A program made the position numbers and the translations under genes. This document shows positions 37,509 to 49,798 of a stretch of DNA of 64,000 nucleotides, in pieces. Numbering within the stretch: the stretch's first letter is position 1; each line of letters starts with the position of its first letter. The stretch is from Mesaphorura yosii (Eukaryota > Arthropoda > Collembola > Poduromorpha > Tullbergiidae): contig WIXG01000232.1 of NCBI GenBank assembly GCA_009869945.1, forward strand, positions 1 through 64,000, given 5' to 3'. Under the pieces are notes generated by a model. It had not been told where the DNA came from, ran no database searches, and saw only the letters and a list, made by a program, of their open reading frames with translations.

Positions 37509-39968
37509 TTATTTCATCAAGGAATTCACAACAGCACGACTGTCCAAGGCCTTCAAATCGGTGTACGTTTGGCCAGTTCCAACGAAAACAATCGGCTGCC
37601 CAGTGATATAGGTCATCGAAACAGCAGCGCCAACCTGAACAAGTAAGAAACTCAATTAGATTAACCTCACTTCCCATTCTCGTATTGACGAACAAGCTTA
37701 ACAGATAGAGAGCATTTGAAGCATAATCTCAGTACCTTATCATCGATAGTATCAAATTTCGTGAGCACAATCCCATCGATTAATCTTGGATCCGCTTGGT
37801 CAGAAAAATCCGCCAACGCACGATTGAATTTCACAAGCTGATCCACAGCCTCGTTTCCAACAAGCGCCTCACCAACAAACAAAACCAAATCCGGGTTGTT
37901 CACGCGGATCAACTAAAAAATAAAATGGCTCAAGCCTCAAGCTTAGAATAAATGAATTTGCTTTGTGGTTGCGTTTCAAACCTTGGACAGCGCACGCATA
38001 AGCGGTTCATTGTCCTGCATTCTTCCAGCAGTGTCCACCAAAACTACATTGATGCGACTATCCTTCGCGAAGTTGATAGCTTCTGCAGCAACGCCAGCCG
38101 CGTCTTTGCCGTATCCTTTCTCATAAAGTTGGACATGAGGAGGTCCGTGGTTTGATGGATGAAGCGCGTTCAAGTGTCTAGCATGTGTTCGGAGCTGTTC
38201 CACTGCACCAGCTCGAAACGTGTCACACGCAGCCACCAACACCGTCAATCCATTTTCAATGAGCCAGAAGCAAATCTGTTTTTTTTTAAATTATATAGCT
38301 TTGCAACTCATTTTGAGTGAAAATTCGCGTTCTTCACGACCAAGGCTACTGACGGGCATACCTTGGCCAAGTTTGTAGATTTCCCAACTCCATTGACACC
38401 GCAAAATGTAATGATGTACGGGCGACCTTGGCGCTTAGCCTCAAGTGCTTCGCGTAGAACATCCACTTGTCTCTTCGGTTGCAGCAATGCCAGCAAGGAT
38501 TCCTCCAATGCAGCCTTAACTGTCGAATTCACGGTTTGAAATGTGCCAAGAACCTGAAGTTCGGATATAAAAAAGATGTGCAATGTTAATTCGTGCTCGC
38601 TGTTGGATTCGATTGACTTGCCATCCAAAGTACGTACCTTTCCTTCCAGCTTCGTTGCAACGCTATCGCACAGCTTTTGCGAAACATCTGTAGCTACGTT
38701 CTTAGCAATTAAATGATCCTTTAATTTATCCAGTGCCGGCAAAATATCGTCAATGGTCAATGATTTTCCAGAAACCAATCCTTTGAAAATGTTAAAAACT
38801 CCGCCACTGCCGGTCTTGCTGTCATCATCTTTCTTCTTGATGTCTTCAGTAACAAGGGATTTGACGTTGCCAATCATTGTTCCAATTATCTGTTAAGTCC
38901 AAGTCAAGGTACAATGCAATGCAGTGACAGTGACCTCAGTGACGCCAAAACGTACAGGAATCATAGGAGGTTAACTTACTCTTTTATCAGGTACAATATC
39001 AGGTAACACTTGTTGAGCGTTAGAATCTTTTGTACGTTCCAAGAATTCCAAGTCCTTCACTGATCCACCATTGTCCCATTGCCGAGGCTTCTTTCCCTCT
39101 TTCTCCTTCTCTTTATTAGCTTGCGTCTTCGGGCTTTTCCTGGAGTAGCGTGTAAAGTATTGTTACTGCAATTGCGATGCATGAGAATCTTAATATGGCG
39201 AAATGGAAATGGCTTACATGAATTTCCCAGGTCCAGGCTTTCGCATAACACCTCTTGGTAGCACCTTTGGCTCGATAAATTTAGTTTCATTGCTGTCGAT
39301 TTCTTCTGACTGCATATCCTGAACTTCAATATTTTCTGTTATGGATTCCTCCACAATTTCCGCTGCCTTTGGCTGAGTTTTAATTACACTGCTTTTCTTG
39401 TTCTTTTCGTCACTGGGACGGTCAATCATCGAAGCGACCGTTTTCTTGGATTTACGTGATTCTTCGAATGTGCGCATAGACTTCTTCTGGTTTTGCATTT
39501 CAAAACCCCAAGTTTCGGCATTCTTTAAAATTCTTTGATAAAGCAGTTCCAGATCTAGGCCTTGCATCTGCAATAGCTTGTCGGCTAACACATTTTTGTA
39601 TCTATCCCGAAGTTCTTGGTGTATATCATCCAGGAATTTATCCACGTATGATAACTTCAATACTTTCTGATATCCAGCGACAAAGACAAGCTCGAACTCA
39701 TTGTCCAATTTGTACTGCAACATAAGAGCCCCATTTTCGAACTGTCCATTTCCTGTGCGCTCCTAAAATGGCATTAGACCACGTTCTTATATTCTGCTTT
39801 TCTGCTACTGACAAGACACGTCACAATCAGTTACAGTGAGGATGACCTTACCTGCAGAAAAACGGACCGAATGAGGGAGTTCACAGATGCAACAATCAGA
39901 TCCTTAGGACCTTGGCAGCACCACAGAACTATTCCACCCTTGTTGAAGATGACGAAGAAGTCCAGCAT
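37509..39968 (-). CDS. SRPRA: signal recognition particle receptor subunit alpha
   Basis: The gene starts at ATG 39968 ([17 protein letters not shown]) and ends at TAA 37509. Early exons are 39968-39852 and 39762-39218. The N-terminal part is the SRX-type domain that binds the beta subunit ([39 protein letters not shown]). A charged lysine-rich linker follows, then the NG GTPase: [71 protein letters not shown] and [14 protein letters not shown]. These are the SRP-receptor GTPase motifs G1 to G5. The protein docks the SRP-ribosome complex on the ER membrane. The gene is head to head with MTIF2 across about 515 bp. Confidence 0.95.
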
Positions 39969-40483
39969 TTTGGATCAGGTTCTTTGGAGGATGGGTGTGG
40001 GGGTTTACGGGAAACAAGTTCGGGATTTGGTGAACCACCTTTCAGTCTCGAAAATCGAGCATATGTGAGTTGACGAAATGAAAGTTTGTATTTCCGTGTG
40101 CGCAAATGTCCTGCTGTTTTAGAAAGGTAGAAATGGCAATTTTTCCTTACTTCTTCCCTTCCGCGATTTTTGAAGGAGTTCGCATAAAAACATGCACAAA
40201 AGACCGAAGTATCAGTGAACTTCTTAGAAGGCTTTCTTAACGCTGACCTGAAGGCACTGAAGTTGCTGCTGAGGTAATTCTAAGAGAAATTTCTTCATCG
40301 CGAGCTCGATTGTGTGTTAACGAGCCCGTCGGATAAGCGAATAAAGAGAGTAAAGTTACCGAGTTGCAATTTTGTAGGATGTTGCTTTGTGAAAATTATC
40401 ATCGAGTAATTTCTACCGGATGCGATTGCGAAAATTAGGATGCACGGCGTAAACTCAGACTGCCATCGATTGACGCAACAACG
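39969..40483. promoter_or_regulatory. bidirectional promoter region SRPRA/MTIF2
   Basis: This is 515 bp between two divergent ATGs with no open frame of note. No TATA box was obvious on either strand, as is usual for housekeeping pairs. Both transcription starts must lie within it. Confidence 0.55.
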
Positions 40484-43400
40484 ATGCAAATTACAAAAGC
40501 TGTTAGAATTTTATTACGAAGTAGAGTCTCACCGTCTTCCCTGAAACATCCCTCCGCAAGGCTGAGTCAACCATTTTCAGCACTGCCACGTGAATACTTG
40601 CTCCACGTCCAAATCCAAGGCGCTTCGTTAATATGTCCGAAATGTTACACGCTTCGTCAACTACGGTGTCTCAATGTATCCGTGCCCTTGTCAAAGAAGA
40701 GAACCTCAAAACATGCGATACAGGAGAAGGATTTAACGTTTGAAAGCAGAAGAAAACAAGTTCCCGTGGTGCATGTGTGGAAAAATATGACGGTCCAAGA
40801 TCTCGCCAAAACGATGAACAAGTCTATAGGTATTAAAAATTCAAACCTCTCTATTTGTTCTCTTGATCTTCAAAACGTGCCTGTCAATCTCTCTCGTTTC
40901 TGCAGATCACGTCTTCGAAGTCATGATTTACATTCCCAACACGAATGAATATGACCGGCCCAATAAGTCAATTGATGACATAAACATAATTCGAGAAATA
41001 ATAAAAAAATCTGGCCTTCGGTCGCAGATTACTAGTCCCCCAGAAGAAGCCGCGAAGTCAGAAGCATCTACGGAACATTTAGAATTAAAGCCACGCAAAA
41101 TTGTTGTAGAAGACTTAGTTCGGAGAGATCCGGTTGTGACAATAATGGGGCATGTTGATCACGGGAAAACAACGTAAGCGAAATATTCGATCTCGTGAAA
41201 GCATTTAGCTACATTTTCACGTTCTCCTAGACTGCTAGATACACTGAGGGAATCAGACATCGTCGGCGGAGAGGCGGGTGGTATTACACAGCACATAGGA
41301 GCCTTTCGGGGTAAGCTACATGGAGCATTATTCAGCACGCGTGCTAAACTAAAGTTATATTCTTCTGTTTCACACAGTGAATTATGGATCCAGTTGTATT
41401 ACATTTTTGGACACTCCAGGTCACGCAGCGTTTTCTGCACTGAGAAACCGAGGTGCCAAGGTTTGTCATTGAATATTTCAATAAATCAGGAAATCTCTTT
41501 GTCTTTCAGTAAATTGTTATCATTGAATTGTTTGGGAATTGCATGTCAGGCCACTGACATCGTAATTTTAGTCGTCGCCGCAGACGATGGAGTGATGGAA
41601 CAGACGAGAGAATCCATCAAAATGGCGAAGGATGCCGGAGGTAAATTTTTCTATGCTCAATCAGCTTAGTATATATAAACTTGTACACTGGTTTAGTACG
41701 TTGCGTAACTCTTGCAGTGCCTATCATTGTTGCCATTAATAAGATTGACAAACAAGAAGCGGATGTGGTAATCCAGCATCATTCACAAAGAGTGCATATT
41801 TCAGCTGTCCATTCTAGCTTCTTTTCATTTCCTAGGAAAGAACCAAGAGCATGCTTCTTCAAGAAGGAATTCAGCTAGAAGATTTTGGTGGCGACGTTCA
41901 GGCCGTGCCAATTTCAGCCTTGAAAGGGACCAACATCTCACAACTTATGGAGGCCACTCTCCTTCAGGTTCGAGCCTTTCGGAGTTCATAACACAGAAAA
42001 GACATGCAAGTGACCATTATTTACTGATGGTAACTTGAATATTTTGGTAGGCGGAGCTTTTGGATCTCAAGAGCGAAGCGAAAGGAAGAGTGGAAGGAGT
42101 TGTGATAGAGTCAAAAATTGATCCGAACAGAGGTAAACTCTGCAGTGGTCTCGTCCAGCGTGGCGTTCTCCGAAAATCAGCGATCCTGGTGGCGGGCACG
42201 GCGTGGGCTAAAGTACGTACGAGAGAAAGCAGAATAGCTGCGTGCACGTTTGTGCAACTCAATACCTTGATTACGCAGCATGTAGAAAATGGTTCCTGTT
42301 CAGGTGCGTGGGCTGTTTGACGAAAATGGTGCTGTCGTGTCCTCTGCGAAACCTTCAACTCCAGTCGAAATCATTGGCTGGAGAGAACTGCCATCGCCGG
42401 GTGAAACAATCTACGAGGTCAATTCTGAGGTACAGCTGGCTGAGCCTCCGTAGCATAGATATTTCAACCAGTGAACCATATAATTCATGAGAGAACATGT
42501 TTTTGTAGAGCCTTGCCAAGGAAATTATCGAATACCGGCTGACGCTTCGGATGAGTGAGAAACAAGAACAGGACGCTGAGGTCATAGCTTCAAAGATGAG
42601 TGAGCATTTAAAGGTATGACGGAACTGTTGTGGAAAGGTTGCGGTTTGTCAATCTCAACTTGATACTTGAGCGCTAGGGCAAGAAGACTGTAATGTGTAT
42701 AAGCTTTCTTTGCATTACACAGGAGTACAAGACCAATCTGATAGAACGCCGTAAACGGGGGCGATACAGAACACGACGCGAAGGTCCTCGCCCAAAAGAA
42801 TACGAGGAAGACACAGATCTCACTCCGAAGCTGTACTTGATGGTGAAGGGAGACGTGGACGGCTCAGTGGAAGCCTTTCTCGATGTTCTGGAAACGTACG
42901 ACTGCTCAGACCAATGTCGCTTGGACGTAGTTCACTATGGCGTGGGAGACGTGACAGAGAGCGACGTTAAACTCGCAGAGACTTTCAACGCCGTGATCTA
43001 CTGCTACAACGTAAAAATCTCTGCGGCACTCCTCGAGCAGTGCAAATTCTTCAATTTGAATGTGCGGGAGAGCAAAATCATTTATCGGTTGATCGAAAAC
43101 ATACAAAAGGACATTGAAGAAAAATTGCCACCCAAAGACGTCGAGGAAGAATTGGGCCAGGCTAATGTCCTACAAATATTCGAAGCCAGCGAGGGAAAGA
43201 AGAAGGTTCCAGTTGCGGGCTCCAGGTGCATCAAGGGCGTGCTAAAGAAAGACGCACTTTTCCGACTTGTTCGAGGGATTGACGTAATATACGAAGGTAA
43301 GACAATAACTTCCGAATCGTGTGCCGTGCCGATTTGAGCCAGACTTTCACTCTGATGATGATGATACCCATGTTTGTTCACTTTAGGAAAAGTAAAGTCC

Positions 43401-43559
43401 ATGCGTCATTTAAAGAACGAAGTGGAGACAGTCAAAAATGGGGTTGAATGCGGCGTGAGCTTGGAAGACTCAACAGTTGAGCCCAAACCCGGTGATTCCC
43501 TCATTTGTTATCAAATGATCCAGGTTCCGCAAAAGTCAAAATGGGATCCTGGTTTTTAA
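40484..43559 (+). CDS. MTIF2: mitochondrial translation initiation factor IF-2
   Basis: Twelve exons (40484-40829, 40906-41173, 41231-41310, 41378-41460, 41550-41640, 41718-41767, 41836-41967, 42051-42212, 42304-42429, 42509-42613, 42723-43296, 43387-43559) give 729 residues, almost the length of human MTIF2. An arginine/serine-rich N-terminus (MQITKAVRILLRSRVSPSS) fits a mitochondrial presequence. The GTPase motifs are GHVDHGKTTLLD, GGITQHIGAF, DTPGHAAFSALR, AINKIDK and ISALKG. The later domains follow (YLMVKGDVDGSVEAFLDVLE, GVGDVTESDVKLA and a C-terminal domain beginning IFEASEGKKKVPVAGSRCIKG). It brings initiator formyl-Met-tRNA to the mitochondrial ribosome. A poly(A) signal lies at about 43616. 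Confidence 0.96.
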
Positions 43560-44915
43560 TCTACCCTTTAAATTAAATAGCTCTCAAGAAAATATGTCAA
43601 CTTGTTTTTCGTTTTGAATAAATCCGAAATATGTTACCGTTGTGAGAAAGAGAATGAATGAATTCATGTTCATGATAAGAGTTGAGACATTTCTTGGAAT
43701 TCCAGCACCACAATCTTGCATGCTCGAATTATTCACCACGAAGTGAAGGAAATAAGATGTGGTAAGTCTTTGTGGCAAGACGACGTGAACTCGGATTCTC
43801 GTATTTTATGGCTGACGGGGGTTTTGAAATTGGAACACTGATAATCCGATGATCCTCTTACATTGTAATAATTCAATGACAAAAGTTGGCCAGAGACGAT
43901 AAGACGTGGATAATGGATAATTTTAGATTCCCCAAGCTACTCCACTTAATCAATTACTGATTTCATAATCTAATCCAGTTTGCATCCGCCAACCTATTTT
44001 TCTGTAACTTCTATACTTGTCATGCTTGATAGTCGATACGATACTCGGGTATCGTATATCAAGTTAGAACTAAGTTGCTCGAGCCCGTGGGTGGAGTCAG
44101 TCCCGTTTTTGTATTCTGGAAAAAGCGTCTGTCTAAAAGTGGAATATTTCACAAGGGAATGAAGGATTAGAATGATGGATGTGAATTACGCATTTCGCAA
44201 TGAAAGTTGGCGAAATTCTGGATAAGTTGAGGTTTTCATACATGCGGGACTCGCAAAATTTCTGTTTCTGGAGTTTAATAATACGCTAATTGCAAATTAG
44301 ACTAATTAACTTGCACGAAACACTGAAACGTAGACCCAGATTATTATTGGATACTTTTCTGATTCTGATCTCTTCGACGGAGTGGGAGATGCGATGGAAC
44401 GCACATCAAGCGTGAACGGCACGCGGTTTTCTAGTCAGAAGGCGAAATTATAAACTTTATGCAATTATCGTCCTGCGTCAAAATTTCCTTTTCATAATTA
44501 CTAAAAGGAACCTGGTATTTTTCCACGGGTTATTTTCCCATTCCCACGACGTGTTTTATGTATGTTAAAATGGCGAAAATGAGAGAAAGGGCTCAACGCC
44601 TGAATTAAACTGTCGGAACCTTTGAACAGACGAACGAACAAGTCTTTTGAAAAAATAAGCCTACACAGAAATTAATCGTCCTATTTTGTAGAACCATGAA
44701 AAGTAAGAGATTATAAAATTATGATCCGGCTCAGTAGAAACTTTCTCAGAGAAAGTTTTGCGTACTTTCACTCGTAACTTTATTTGCGAATTATGATCGA
44801 ATCGTTAAATACAAAGCGACGTGGCGAGGGAGCATGAAATGGGTTCATTCATGGAAACTGAAAAGGAAGCTGGAGCCAACAGCCGGGAGCCACCACCACC
44901 GCCATTCATTTCTCC
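43560..44915. other. intergenic, no gene recognised
   Basis: This is MTIF2 3' UTR followed by about 1.2 kb of AT-rich sequence upstream of the eclosion-hormone-like gene. Open frames are short and lack motifs. Confidence 0.45.
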
Positions 44916-44920
44916 CATTC

Positions 44921-44970
44921 ATATAAAAAGCAGAGTGTCATCCGCTCGCCGAAGAGAACTCGAAATCAGT
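44921..44970 (+). promoter_or_regulatory. TATA promoter of the eclosion-hormone-like gene
   Basis: ATATAAAAAG at 44921-44930 lies about 170 bp before the ATG at 45098. Possible initiators are TGTCATC at about 44937 and ATCAGTTG at 44964-44971. The second lies about 40 bp downstream of the TATA box. Confidence 0.6.
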
Positions 44971-45097
44971 TGGACCAGGAAAGACGCACGGTTGCCACCG
45001 TCAAACGTCCAAGTGATAATTACAAACAAGTTTATCGGGCGAAATTAAGTCAATTGCTGCAACGTAGTCATAGACAATCAAGAATCAGAGAACGAGA

Positions 45098-45560
45098 ATG
45101 GTTAAATCACGTAAGTTTTACTGAATTCGATTCAAAGCAACATTTTCTGCCTTCTGGGTACCGGGGCATTTCGAGATTGGTTGCCCCACATTATAGTTAG
45201 ATCTCCTGGATTTTGCAGACAATTTGGAGCTTCTTTTGCTCTGCATCACGATCAGTTGGGGATCCTGTCTGCCTGCCATTGCCATCCAAGGAAAGCATTA
45301 CCATGACTTGGACCCCGTTGACCTCTGCATCGCCTCGTGTTACTCGTGTTACCGCGTTAGAGCATCCCCAATTATGACTGACATCAATGCAATTATGATT
45401 ACCTGATCCACTAATCTATTTACAGGGCACAACACTGGTTAACTGCGGCAACGAGTGCATTGCAACGGACGGGTCGCCAGATCTCGCACGGAAAAAGTTG
45501 TGTCCCGCATTTGATAACGCGAGTTTGCGGGTTTTATTAGGTGAAACATGGATTCGTTGA
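45098..45560 (+). CDS. eclosion-hormone-like neuropeptide precursor
   Basis: Three short exons were joined by hand: 45098-45110, 45219-45355 and 45426-45560. They give 94 residues, the usual size of eclosion hormone precursors. A signal peptide (MVKSHNLELLLLCITISWGS) leads to LPAIAIQ, comparable with the mature start of insect eclosion hormones (NPAIATGYDP in the moth peptide). Then comes LDPVDLCIASCYSC, matching DPMEICIENCAQC in position and cysteine spacing (C-x3-C-x2-C). The third exon supplies C-x3-C, a later C, and a hydrophobic end (FDNASLRVLL) comparable with FASIAPFL. The order C-x3-C-x2-C-x8-C-x3-C-x14-C has the family's six cysteines, but the loops differ from the usual x12 and x10. 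A TATA box upstream and AATAAA at 45662-45667 complete the gene. In arthropods this hormone triggers ecdysis behaviour through a receptor guanylyl cyclase. The second donor (GTTAGA) is weak, so exon 2/3 joining is the least sure point. Confidence 0.7.
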
Positions 45561-45943
45561 TATCCACGTCATAACCTCCTGCGTTGAGAAATTGTCAACA
45601 ATCTACCAGGCGGTTTAGGTTAACTGTTAACTGTCAGTAATCTTTCAGAAAAATGTCCAGAAATAAAGCCCGAGCTCGTGGGTCGAATAAAATGTGACTT
45701 CATGGCCTACACTGGCACTAAACGTGAAAGAAGCGAAAAAATAAGTTGGACTCTATAACAAACAACGTGGAGATAAGAAGGTTAACGGCAATCATACTGA
45801 AGATATACTAGTAAATAGTTAAGGAGGCATCGTAAGTAGTACGCTTATTATTGCAATAAAACGCGATATAAATATAATCCAGTAACATGATAATTAATGG
45901 TTTGCATTAATTAAACTAATACAAAAGATTTACAACTAATGTT

Positions 45944-46639
45944 CTACGTTGTTGCTTTCGTTTTTGTTTTAACTTTCTTTACTTTTTTAAGTCCATCCAT
46001 ATTTCCTTTTAGTAAATTGCAGTAGGCAACTTGAAATCTGTTGATATCCTTCGACGTGACCTATTGAGTGAAATCTTGCATTTTATTATCTTGAAACATA
46101 ATTTGTCGATTTAAGCAATAATTGAATTGTCAGCTAAGGACTTACGATGGTTGAAATTTTTCGGTTATGGAGCTTCGCCCTCATTAAGCATGATATTTTT
46201 GCTTCGCTTGGTTGATGGCCGTGACCTTTCGATTTTGGAGCAGGGGCTTGGGCTTCAGGCTTTCCTTTACCTTTTCCCTTCTTAGTCTTTGATTCAACCC
46301 GGGGCTTGGGCGTAGGGCGATCACGTCCATCATCTGCAAAGTAACAGATTGTTAATTAAGCCGGGACACAACTAATTTGAATCTTCTCGGTAAAACTTCT
46401 GTACTTACATCGTTTTACCGTAACTTTAACAGATCCCGTGCCCGTGGCTCTTGATTTCTGGAATAACTTCGTGAGTTCCGTCAGAAACTAAAATTGCATG
46501 AAAAATTAATTTTTAGGGTACAGCGTAAACGAATAACCGGCTTCGGTTCACGCTAGCACTGCCCTGATATTTGTCACTAAATGGATATCAGTTTCAAGGT
46601 GACTGTTCGACTTACCGCGTCATTTTCCAAGAAAACCAT
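45944..46639 (-). CDS. SRP14: signal recognition particle 14 kDa protein
   Basis: Four exons on the minus strand (46639-46616, 46487-46409, 46333-46146, 46060-45944) give 135 residues, the same size as human SRP14. The sequence MVFLENDA-FLTELTKLFQKSR ... GSVKVTVKRYDGRDRPTPK matches the SRP14 fold (FLTELTRLFQKCR ... YDGRTKPIPK). It continues with CLMRAKLHNRKISTI and VTSKDINRFQVAYCNLLKGNMDGLKK. SRP14 pairs with SRP9 on the Alu domain of SRP RNA and slows translation while the ribosome is targeted to the ER. A Lys/Gly/Pro-rich insert of about 20 residues (KTKKGKGKGKPEAQAPAPK) enlarges the internal loop. The C-terminal tail is a short lysine/threonine run instead of the alanine-rich tail of mammals. 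Confidence 0.93.
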
Positions 46640-47170
46640 TTCTGTGATTTCCAAAAGGTGCCTTATGGAGGTAGTGAACGCACAAACTAAGCTTAACTAG
46701 AATGAGATTGTTTGCTACAAATTGCTTTCTTTGTTGAATCAAAAAAAAACAACGAGCTAAGTGCTGAATAAAATTTTTAAGAAGTAGAAGCACAGAGAAT
46801 TTTAGCGAACGGACATCACACTGATAAAGTACCGATAAGACCTTAATGACTGGAATTGAACGCAATTCACGAACACTTCGAACTTATATCACATATTGTT
46901 GACGACAGTCAAATGCTGTAGTTTGAACCTGGGAACGCATCAGCACGATGCAAAATGCAATGAACTCTCACGAATTGAAAGTATTTGCGCTCACTTCTTG
47001 CTTGATGGTTCACAGCAAGTAGTAAATGGCTCATTCGTCTCACACATATTTCAATTGACTCATTATTATTTTCCGCATCATTATTGTTGTAGGACAATTA
47101 CGAGTAACGTGCAGGATTGTGCAGTCACATCAATTACAAAAAATAAATTGCACTTGTTTCGGTTAAGTGG
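46640..47170. other. intergenic between SRP14 start and IPP 3' end
   Basis: This holds the SRP14 promoter (minus strand) and the 3' UTR of the upstream-lying IPP gene. No further gene was recognised. Confidence 0.45.
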
Positions 47171-49798
47171 TTAAATTACAACAACTCCAGCCTCAGATCG
47201 CGATTCGGGCAGACTCTCGCACTCTTCCCATGAATCCGTAAGTGGGTCGTAGCACTCGCAGGACGACAAGGTCACTTGCGCCCGGAAAAAGTTGCTCTCG
47301 TGTGATTGATCGCCGCCAGCAACGTAAATCTGGAAACATGGTCGCTATTAGTACGATGCTAGATGCTTACATATCAATTTAACAAAAGAAACTGTGCTTT
47401 TACCTTCCCATCGGCTGCCCCAACTGCGGGATTCGCTCTCCCAACCTAAATTGTGCGTCATCATCCGTTGTTTATTTACTTCTCCTAAGATAATATCATT
47501 ACTTCGGATTCCGAACCTTCATCGGGCAGACATCAACCCAACGATTTTCTTCAAATGAGTATCTTTCCACTGACTTTAGCACTTCGGCATGCCTGCTGCT
47601 TCCACCCACCACGAAAAGATTATCTTTGTTTAGCACCGCATACCCCATTTGACTACGTGACACTTTCATGGGAGCCAGCTTTGTCCATTCACAGGTCACA
47701 GGATTAAAAGAAGACAAGTCACGACTGTGTCTGTGCTCATGAGTACAACCTCCGAGAATGTATATTAGCCTGTGGACATTTGATACACAATCAATGAGAA
47801 CACTTCCAAGAGCGAATCGATCATTCGGTCGTGTAAAATTAGGAAATTACCCAAGATGAGTGAAAACTCCCATTGAGAATCTTGGCGCCTCCATGTCACC
47901 AACCATCGTCCATTCATTTAAGTAGGAATCGTACCGCTCAATGCTACCTCCGATATCTTCTCCTATCCATCCACCGAAAGCGTAAAGATAGTTCTCCCAG
48001 GCTGTTTGATACAAAAACAAAAGTCAGACATCGTGCTGATTTCCCACGAACACGAGAAAGTAGTCACTTACTTGTTAAGCCGAATGCACACCTCGGAATT
48101 ATCATCGGTTCAATCTGTGACCACGCGTCCTCTTGAGGACTGTAAACCTGGAGTGTGAAAAACAAATATGCATTACTTTATTCGTCTCGGATACTTTCTT
48201 GGGTCCACGTTTTACCTCCCCATTGGCTAGGATTTTCGATTCCTGTTCCCCACCGACCACATAAATGAGACCTAAGTCGAAGCTTTGCTTTACGTCTGGC
48301 TGGAGTTTTTACAATTTGTCTTTCATGCTTACCGTCCATAGCTGAGACACCAGGCAGAATTCGCTCAATTTCCATCGAGGAAACATTATTCCAGGTTTTT
48401 CTGAAATCAAACCAGCATTGTTAAATCCGGACAGTTCAGAGGTAAATGATAATTGAAGGAGAAGGAGTGTACTTGAAAGTGTCGAAGCAAAGCACGTTGG
48501 CCAAAGTGGATTCGGACAGTTGCTTCCAGCCACTGCCAAGACTTTTATGACTTCCACCAATAACATACATGTATTTCTTGGCAGACTGGTGGTAAGATTC
48601 CAAAAGGAAAGTTTGGTTTCAAAGAGCTCGACAGCTCGAGAATGAATATCAAATTATAGTGAAATTACCTTTCTTGGATGAGTTAATAAATTCGAGAGTG
48701 AACCTTTCTTACTCTGTACATTTCTGTGTAGACTCTTCAATGCAATTCTGATTGAAGTATCCTCTATACTGGCTTCCGTCTGATCAATAAGTCGAGTTGG
48801 AATCAGTAAAAGCCTCACTAGTTTAAGAACCTCGAACACGAAAGGTTTCCTCTCTTTCACGTCATGATACAACCATCGAAGCTGTTCCAAGCATAGACAT
48901 AATTAATTATTTGACCACCGTCATAAAATTGCCAAGTGTGTTGTGTTTACCGCTGCTTGCAGGACTTGAAATTCTGTGCTGACTTTAAGTTTTTCACTCT
49001 CCAAAAGTAGAACGATGATTTCCTTTGGGATTTCTAGAAATTCATCTTCCTCAATTATCGATGGGAAATTCCGACAGATGTAAGCGAACGCTTGGGATTT
49101 TAATTTCTCACACGTGTGTGCTTCCGCAAATCTAAACAAGTCAAATTGTTTAAGCTAACAAGCTTTACCCGGGTGTAGAAGGTCTTTCGCAAACGAACCT
49201 GTAAATTCCTAAAGCATTCGTGGAGTGTAACTCGTTTCTCAGGTGTTCTGTGCACGCGTCGATTATTTCTGGTAGCCCAAGCATATCAGCTGCGGCCAGC
49301 ACCTCCTGCACCGTCGTTTGAGAAAGAAACACTTGGCCTAATCAGAAAATAATCAGATCATCATCCAAGTGTTTAAAGTCTCGAAAAAAAGGATGCTTAT
49401 CTATTTCACAAACCCGTATATATAAAGTCCAAAATGAGAGAAAATATATTCGCGGAGATATCCTTCAACTCAATTCTTTCCGTCCGGGCTTCTTTCATCG
49501 CTCCAGTGAACATGGCTCGAAAATAAGTACAAGACGCTGCCAGGACGAGTCGATGGACCTGTAAAGATGCGCTCAATTTGGAATATTTTGTCTCAATTGC
49601 CAATTGCATTATCATTTTGCAGAAACCTACCTGAAATGTTTCGCCACCAGCCACAATCTCGACATCACAGAAGCAATCTGCCTGCCAAAGTCCGTGCAAA
49701 TTCTGGAGTATTTTTCCTGGATATTGTTCACAGTTAAAAATTTTACAGCTCGGCCCCGACCCCGACGCCTTCGTAGGGGAATTTTTACTTGATGCCAT
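47171..49798 (-). CDS. IPP: BTB-BACK-Kelch protein, IPP type
   Basis: A multi-exon minus-strand gene running from ATG 49798 to TAA 47171. The N-terminal BTB domain reads LHGLWQADCFCDVEIVAGGETFQ, VHRLVLAASCTYFRAMFTGAMKEAR and IFSLILDFIYTG. A BACK domain follows (VLAAADMLGLPEIIDACTEHL ... FQVLQAALRWLYHD). Six kelch repeats come next, with signatures KKYMYVIGG, GKLYVVGGE, NYLYAFGGWIGEDIGGSIERYD, GLIYILGG, DNLFVVGGSSR and GKIYVAGGD. The block AFGGWIGEDIGGSIERYD and the segment YSFEENRWVDVCPMKV closely follow vertebrate IPP, an actin-binding kelch protein. The family acts as Cullin-3 substrate adaptors or actin binders. The gene is head to head with EEF2KMT. Confidence 0.9.

Noticed and set aside
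44821-45048. 75-codon open frame upstream of the eclosion-hormone-like gene
   Set aside because: It spans the TATA box and has no motif; it is better explained as promoter and 5' UTR sequence.
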